The notes beneath the pieces are model-generated. The model was given only the letters and a program-made list of their open reading frames with translations. It was not told where the DNA came from and searched no databases. Made by a program: the position numbers and the translations under genes. Positions 6,598 through 10,772 of a DNA stretch of 10,772 nucleotides are shown here, piece by piece. Numbering within the stretch: the first letter of the stretch is position 1; the number at the start of each line of letters is the position of its first letter. The DNA is from JAZFYD01 sp036443405 (GTDB lineage Bacteria > Planctomycetota > PLA2), in assembly GCA_036443405.1 (NCBI GenBank), contig JAZFYD010000169.1, positions 1 through 10,772 of the forward strand, read 5' to 3'.

Positions 6598-7740
6598 ATG
6601 CGCTACCTCGCGGTCCTCTTACTGTGCACCATCGCGAGTGCCGGTTCCCTGACCGAATCGCGTTTCGGGGCGGCGAAGAAGAAGGCGCTCTCGAGCCGCG
6701 GCGGCAACACCAGCACCGAAAAGGCCGTCGCTGCCGCGCTCACGTGGCTGCGCGAGCACCAGGAGGATTCGGGGTATTGGGACTCCGACGGATTCGGCGA
6801 CGACTGCAAGTGCGAGGGCAAGGCCGGTGGCTGGCACGGCGAACGCGTGCCGTCGCGTTTCGATTTCGAGGTGACCGGACTCGCCGCGCTCGCGTTTTTG
6901 GGCGCGGGCATCAAGCCGGGTGAGGGCGAGACGGGCGAGGCGCTCGCCGACGCACTCGACTGGTTGGCCGGTTCGTTTCAGGGCGGCCGGGGCTCCACGC
7001 TCTTTGGCGCGTCGTTCGCGATCCAGGCGTTTGCCGAAGCCTACGACATGACCGGCGAAGAGCGCTTCAAGGACCTGGTCGAGCAGGGGGTCGAGACGCT
7101 CATCGACAGTCAGCTCAACGACGGCGGCTGGCGCTACTTCGTCGGCATGAAAACGTCGGGCGTACCGACGACGACGGCGGTGGTGTCGGCTCTTTGGACC
7201 GCGCAGCAAGCCGGCATCAAGGTGTCGCGCGGCTACAAAAAGCCCGTGTTGAAGCTCCTGAGGAAGCTCGTCGCCGCGGACGGCCGCGTAGCGTACACGC
7301 TGACCGGGCACAGACAGGGCTACACGCCGACAACCACCAATGCCGCGTCGGCGGTTCTGATTCGGATTCAGCTCGGCGAGACCGCGTCGCATCCGGGCGT
7401 GAAGGCCAGCCTTCCGGCCCTCGCGAAGCAACGACCCCGGTGGTCGATCAAGTTCAAGACGATGAAGGTGAAGGGTGTAACGCGCAAGGTGCAGATCGGG
7501 TACCTGCAGCACTACTACTGGTATCACGGCACCGACGCGCTCAGCCGGCTCGGCGGAGGCCCATGGAGCGCGTGGAACGGCAAGCTCAAGAAGGCGCTCC
7601 TGCCCAAACAGAAAAAGAGCGGACACGCCGCGGGATCGTGGGACCCCGTCGGAACGTATGGCCCGGTCGGTGGAAGAGTGTTCTCAACCGCGCTCTGCAC
7701 GCTGATGCTGGAGTCGTATTACCGCTATCCCAAGCCGTAA
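6598..7740 (+). CDS. Secreted prenyltransferase/squalene-oxidase-repeat (alpha/alpha-toroid) protein
   Basis: The 380-residue product starts with a short signal peptide (hydrophobic 4-13, likely cut after ASA at 13-15). Several units resemble the repeats of squalene cyclases and prenyltransferase beta subunits: ALTWLREHQEDSGYWDSDG (48-65 region), AIQAFAEAYDMTGEERF (141-157), GVETLIDSQLNDGGWRYF (164-181) and a C-terminal GSWDPVG...GGRVFSTALCTLMLESYYRY (346-377). The DxDD acid motif of squalene-hopene cyclases is absent, so hopanoid synthesis is unlikely. An unusual DDCKCEGKAGGWHG cluster (68-81) could bind metal or form a disulfide. The role is unknown. As an exported toroid it may bind protein or lipid in the envelope. 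It starts 47 bases after xerC without a clear ribosome binding site; the in-frame ATG at 6598 is the only start that preserves the signal peptide cleanly. Confidence 0.85.
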   Translation: MRYLAVLLLCTIASAGSLTESRFGAAKKKALSSRGGNTSTEKAVAAALTWLREHQEDSGYWDSDGFGDDCKCEGKAGGWHGERVPSRFDFEVTGLAALAFLGAGIKPGEGETGEALADALDWLAGSFQGGRGSTLFGASFAIQAFAEAYDMTGEERFKDLVEQGVETLIDSQLNDGGWRYFVGMKTSGVPTTTAVVSALWTAQQAGIKVSRGYKKPVLKLLRKLVAADGRVAYTLTGHRQGYTPTTTNAASAVLIRIQLGETASHPGVKASLPALAKQRPRWSIKFKTMKVKGVTRKVQIGYLQHYYWYHGTDALSRLGGGPWSAWNGKLKKALLPKQKKSGHAAGSWDPVGTYGPVGGRVFSTALCTLMLESYYRYPKP

Positions 7741-7781
7741 GGGAATCGGCGCGCGCAGGCGTGCGGCGCCCTCTTACGCTT

Positions 7782-7864
7782 GCCCTGTCCGTTCAGGCGG
7801 GAGCAGGGCCGGGTCCAAGGTTTGAAGTATCATCCCTGCCCCCAACGCGGCGGTCTCTGCCGCG
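7782..7864. repeat. Two intergenic inverted repeats before the glycosyltransferase gene
   Basis: The 131-base gap 7741-7871 holds GCCCTG/CAGGGC (7782-7787 and 7804-7809) and a perfect CGCGGC-ggtctct-GCCGCG hairpin (7846-7864) ending just before the ATG at 7872. The second could influence translation of the next gene. Neither has a T-run, so a standard terminator is not supported. No ribosome binding site is visible ahead of the ATG. Confidence 0.4.
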
Positions 7865-7871
7865 CGGCACC

Positions 7872-9545
7872 ATGGAAAAGAACGACCCGCCCACCGCGCC
7901 CAACGGCGCAACGGCCGAACCGGGACCGCGCGCCATTCCTCACTGGCTTTGGATCGCGGGCATCCTCTTGTTGGCACTCGGCCTGCGCGTCGCCCAGGGC
8001 GCGTCCCGCGATGGTATCTGGCGTGACGAAGCGCAGGATTGGTACCTCGTCACTGAGGCCGAGACGTATGGCGATCTCGTCACCAGTCTCGAGGCCGAGG
8101 GGCCGCCGCCGCTGCACTACTTCATGGAGAAGGCAGTGCTGGATGTGTTCGGCGCGTCGATGGGGAATCTGATCGCGCTGCAAGTCGTGCTCGGGACGAT
8201 CCTCGTCGGCTTGATGATCTTCGTCGGGACACGTTGTTTCGGCCGCGCGACAGGTTATCTGGCCGGGCTGCTGACGGCGACCAGCCCGTTTTTCATCTAC
8301 TACTCCACCGAACCGCGCAACTACAGCTTGTTCGGAATCCTGTCGTTGCTGCACGCGCTCGCGTTCCTGCGGTTTGTGAACAAACCGCGCGCAAGAACCG
8401 CAGCCCTGTGGGGCGCCTCGGCCGGTGCGATGATGCTGACGCACTACTACGCGATCCATGTCATCGTGGCGGCGGGCGTGTTCTTCTTGCTTCGCGAACG
8501 GACCCGGCGCGGGTTCATGCTCGCGACGATCGCGGGCGCGACGTGTGTCGCCGTCTTTTCGCCGTGGCTGCCGTCGTTTTTCATCCAATCGGGACAGGAC
8601 TTGCAGCCCTGGGCTTGGCCACACCTCTCCAGCCGGTTCGCGATCGAGGCTCTGCGCCTGCCGTTCGGCCAAAAAGGAATCGGGGTCATGGCCGCCGGCT
8701 TGATCCTCGGGATCGCGTTGCTACGCGGCAGAACGAAAAGCGGGCATCCCGCGCCTGTGGTTGCTTTCAGCGCGTTGTTATCGATCGCGCTGATCAGCGG
8801 TCTTACCGCTTGGATGCTGCAACTGCATCATGGACCGTTCAACCCGCGCTACCTGATCGGAAGCGCGGTCTGCCTCGTCCCGGTCGGCTGCTTTTACTTT
8901 GCGCAGTGTCTGAGCGGTGAAGTCACGCCTCGGCAACGGGTTTTCCTGCGACGCGTCGGGGCGGCGGGAGTCGCGCTCTCGATCATCTTCCAGTGGTCGG
9001 ACAACGGATGGACCCGCCCGAGAACCGGGATGAAGAAGTTGGTCCAACGGCTGGAGCGTGAGGAGCGCCCGGAGGATCTGGTATGGGTCGGCCCGGCGAA
9101 CTTCGGGTCGAATTTCTTCTATTACTACAGCGGCGCGGCCACCGTGATCACGCCGCCCTATCGCGAACGGGTCACCAGGATCTCGTGGGCCGAACTCCCG
9201 ACACTCGAGGAGGACGGACCGCTCATGGAGACGTTTTTTGCTGACGTGAAGTCTCAACTCGATTCGGGTGGCCGGGTCTGGTTGGTCCTGCACGGCTTGG
9301 TGGAGACGTCGAGGCAATGGGCGTTCCGGGAGGGGCCCAGCAACACGTCCTTCAGCGGCGCACGCATGCTGCACGCGGAGTATCACATCCACCGCCGCCT
9401 GATGCGGTTGCTCTTCACCCACGGGATCGTGATGGAACGGGCCGACTGGCCGAATACGAAATACTGGGAAGCGGTCACTCTCATGCTGTTCCGGCCGCGC
9501 GTGCCGGGAGATCCGCCGCTTGCGGATGCAGTCGAATCGGGGTAA
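7872..9545 (+). CDS. GT-C fold glycosyltransferase, PMT/ArnT-like (family 39 type) membrane protein
   Basis: The 557-residue protein has many hydrophobic helices across about residues 24-375 and a soluble C-terminal domain (about 380-557). GT-C hallmarks are visible: an acidic pair in the first outer loop, WRDEAQDWYL (D52, E53), then GPPPLHYF (77-84), SPFFIYYSTEPRNYSLF (138-154) and FNPRYLIG (323-330). Such enzymes transfer a sugar from a polyprenyl-phosphate donor to a protein, lipid or glycan on the outer face of the membrane. Donor and acceptor cannot be told from sequence. The open frame runs upstream to 7194, but that part overlaps the toroid gene. ATG 7872 puts a short polar tail before the first helix. 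The sugar epimerase gene starts 2 bases after its stop, which supports a shared glycan pathway. Confidence 0.85.
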   Translation: MEKNDPPTAPNGATAEPGPRAIPHWLWIAGILLLALGLRVAQGASRDGIWRDEAQDWYLVTEAETYGDLVTSLEAEGPPPLHYFMEKAVLDVFGASMGNLIALQVVLGTILVGLMIFVGTRCFGRATGYLAGLLTATSPFFIYYSTEPRNYSLFGILSLLHALAFLRFVNKPRARTAALWGASAGAMMLTHYYAIHVIVAAGVFFLLRERTRRGFMLATIAGATCVAVFSPWLPSFFIQSGQDLQPWAWPHLSSRFAIEALRLPFGQKGIGVMAAGLILGIALLRGRTKSGHPAPVVAFSALLSIALISGLTAWMLQLHHGPFNPRYLIGSAVCLVPVGCFYFAQCLSGEVTPRQRVFLRRVGAAGVALSIIFQWSDNGWTRPRTGMKKLVQRLEREERPEDLVWVGPANFGSNFFYYYSGAATVITPPYRERVTRISWAELPTLEEDGPLMETFFADVKSQLDSGGRVWLVLHGLVETSRQWAFREGPSNTSFSGARMLHAEYHIHRRLMRLLFTHGIVMERADWPNTKYWEAVTLMLFRPRVPGDPPLADAVESG

Positions 9546-9547
9546 CG

Positions 9548-10582
9548 GTGAGCATCCTAGTAACGGGCGGAGCGGGCTTTTTCGGCGGCATGTTGAAACA
9601 CGCGCTGCTGGATCAGGGCCGCGAGGTCGTGAGTGTGGATCTAGTCGAAGACACGCGCTCGCGCGACGGCCTTGTCAACGTCCAGGGCGACATCCGCGAC
9701 CAGGACGCGATGCGCAAGCTGTTTCGCGAGCACAGGTTCGAAACGGTGTTCCACTGTGCCGCGATCCTCGCGCACGCTGTGAAGGACAAGAACTTTCTGT
9801 GGACGAGCAACGTCGACGGGACGCGGGTCGTTGCTGAGGAAGCGCGCGGCGCCGGCACGCGGTCGCTGGTGTTCACGTCGTCGAACTGCCTCTGGTCGAA
9901 GAACTTCGACGAGCCCGTCAACGAGAGCGAGCCGACGAAACCCGCCGAGGTCTACGGGCACTCCAAGCTCGAGGGCGAAAAGATCCTGCAGGGGTTCGCG
10001 AACGACCTCGATGTCGTGACGTTGCGTGTGCCCACGATCGTAGACCGCGGCCGGTTGGGCCTCCTCGCGATCCTGTTCGAGTTCATCGAGGAGGGTCGCA
10101 AGGTCTGGCTCGTCGGCCCGGGCAACAACCGCTACCAGTTCCTGTACGCCAAAGACCTGATCAACGCCGCGCAGAAAAGCGCCGCGCTGGGCCGCAGCGA
10201 CCTGTTCCACCTCGGATCGGACAACGTCTCCACGCTGCGCGAGGTCTACGCGCACGTCGTCGAGGTCGCCGGAACCGGCGCGCGCCTCGCGTCGTTGCCC
10301 GGCTGGTTCGCGCTGCCCGCGATGCGCCTCGCGTACTGGAGCAAGCTCTCCCCGCTTGGCCCGTACCAGTACAAGATGATCGCGAGCACGTTCATGTTCG
10401 ACACGAACAAAGCGAAAGAGGCCCTCGACTGGCAGCCGACGCTAACCAACAAGGAAATGCTCGCGGAAGCGTTTTTGTACTACCGCAAGAACCGCGAGGA
10501 GATCCACAACCGCGAAGACGTCAGCGCCCACCGCCAGGCCGCGAAGATGGGGATCATCCGCTTGCTGAAGTGGATCTCGTAG
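9548..10582 (+). CDS. NAD-dependent epimerase/dehydratase (extended SDR)
   Basis: The 344-residue protein begins directly with the Rossmann strand and glycine motif ILVTGGAGFFGG (GxxGxxG, residues 7-13). An acidic residue at the end of strand 2 (VSVDL, D31) favours NAD over NADP. DIR (48-50), the FTSSN segment (109-113) and the catalytic YGHSK (Y136, K140) follow. LRVPTIVDRG (159-168) and the FLYAKDL region (198-204) match the substrate-binding part of sugar-nucleotide epimerases and related sterol/dihydroflavonol reductases. The exact substrate is not visible. The C-terminal 50 residues are basic and extend slightly beyond the usual fold. The start GTG lies 2 bases after the glycosyltransferase stop with GGGGTAA just upstream, so translation is very likely coupled. 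A larger open frame from 9317 overlaps the transferase gene and is not used. Confidence 0.88.
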   Translation: MSILVTGGAGFFGGMLKHALLDQGREVVSVDLVEDTRSRDGLVNVQGDIRDQDAMRKLFREHRFETVFHCAAILAHAVKDKNFLWTSNVDGTRVVAEEARGAGTRSLVFTSSNCLWSKNFDEPVNESEPTKPAEVYGHSKLEGEKILQGFANDLDVVTLRVPTIVDRGRLGLLAILFEFIEEGRKVWLVGPGNNRYQFLYAKDLINAAQKSAALGRSDLFHLGSDNVSTLREVYAHVVEVAGTGARLASLPGWFALPAMRLAYWSKLSPLGPYQYKMIASTFMFDTNKAKEALDWQPTLTNKEMLAEAFLYYRKNREEIHNREDVSAHRQAAKMGIIRLLKWIS

Positions 10583-10597
10583 GGCGCCGAAGGCGCC
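10583..10597 (+). terminator. Hairpin right after the last rightward gene, possible terminator
   Basis: GGCGCC-GAA-GGCGCC is a perfect 6-base stem with a 3-base loop, starting one base after the epimerase stop codon. There is no T-run, so an intrinsic terminator is only possible. It could also serve a convergent gene or be another small repeat. Confidence 0.4.
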
Positions 10598-10624
10598 ATG
10601 TACAGGCCAGTCAAGATGGCAGCT

Positions 10625-10772
10625 TCACTCGGAGATCGTCGCGTGCACCGGTTCGGGTGGTTCGTCCCGCGGGACCTCGGACCCGTTGGTTGCGCAAGGT
10701 GCCAGGTGGCGCGTCGGTCTACTCCCCGTGCGCAGTTTCGGTTCTCCTGCGTGCGTGCTACGCGATGTTGGG
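10625..10772 (-). CDS. Possible C-terminal end of a convergent gene (partial)
   Basis: An open minus-strand frame enters from the right edge and stops with TGA at 10627-10625 after 48 residues, ending EVPRDEPPEPVHATISE. The composition is plausible for a protein tail, and a convergent gene would fit the hairpin between it and the epimerase. However, the plus strand is also open from ATG 10598 to the edge, giving an Arg/Cys-rich product. In GC-rich DNA such short frames are common. No family is recognised. Confidence 0.22.
   Translation of the reverse strand, partial: PTSRSTHAGEPKLRTGSRPTRHLAPCATNGSEVPRDEPPEPVHATISE

Noticed and set aside
6598..7740. Squalene-hopene cyclase
   Set aside because: Far shorter than the usual 600 or more residues, no DxDD motif, and it has a signal peptide.
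7194..7871. Upstream extension of the GT-C gene
   Set aside because: It overlaps the toroid gene in another frame and would place a long Arg-rich stretch before the first membrane helix.
10598..10772. Plus-strand open frame from ATG 10598 to the edge
   Set aside because: No ribosome binding site; it starts at the base of the hairpin and has an Arg/Cys-rich composition; cannot be supported over the convergent frame.

Overview
The window is GC-rich bacterial DNA with two divergent gene blocks meeting at about 4250-4340. The content (RNase Y, a secreted HEAT-like protein with an Ala-X-Ala signal peptide, a secreted prenyltransferase/squalene-oxidase-repeat protein, a GT-C sugar transferase, and several genes without a clear Shine-Dalgarno sequence) suggests a Gram-negative-type organism. 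Planctomycetota is my best guess, but this is inference, not proof.

Leftward block (minus strand, about 4250 down to 1). In transcription order it holds a class IV PLP enzyme that is most likely aminodeoxychorismate lyase (pabC), a secreted alpha-helical repeat protein with a charged tail, a small single-pass membrane protein, a single-pass membrane protein with a long coiled coil, and the N-terminus of ribonuclease Y (rny), which runs off the left edge. The two single-pass proteins belong to no family I recognise and are the least explained genes here.

Rightward block (plus strand, 4341 to 10582). It holds pabB (aminodeoxychorismate synthase component I), overlapped by 4 bases by a Xer-type tyrosine recombinase (xerC). 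Next come a secreted alpha/alpha-toroid protein, a multi-pass GT-C glycosyltransferase, and an NAD-dependent sugar epimerase/dehydratase that begins 2 bases after the transferase stop. A perfect hairpin follows the last stop. The final 190 bases hold no recognisable gene, although the 3' end of a convergent gene may be present.

How the genes fit together: pabC and pabB are divergent neighbours and supply two of the three activities that make p-aminobenzoate for folate. The amidotransferase subunit (PabA) is not in the window. The transferase/epimerase pair looks like part of a surface-glycan or lipid-linked sugar pathway. One non-coding signal stands out: a palindrome with an 8-base stem and 4-base loop occurs in two intergenic gaps 4 kb apart, with 18 of 20 bases shared. 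This suggests a dispersed REP-like repeat. I saw no CRISPR array, insertion sequence, rRNA, tRNA or defence system.
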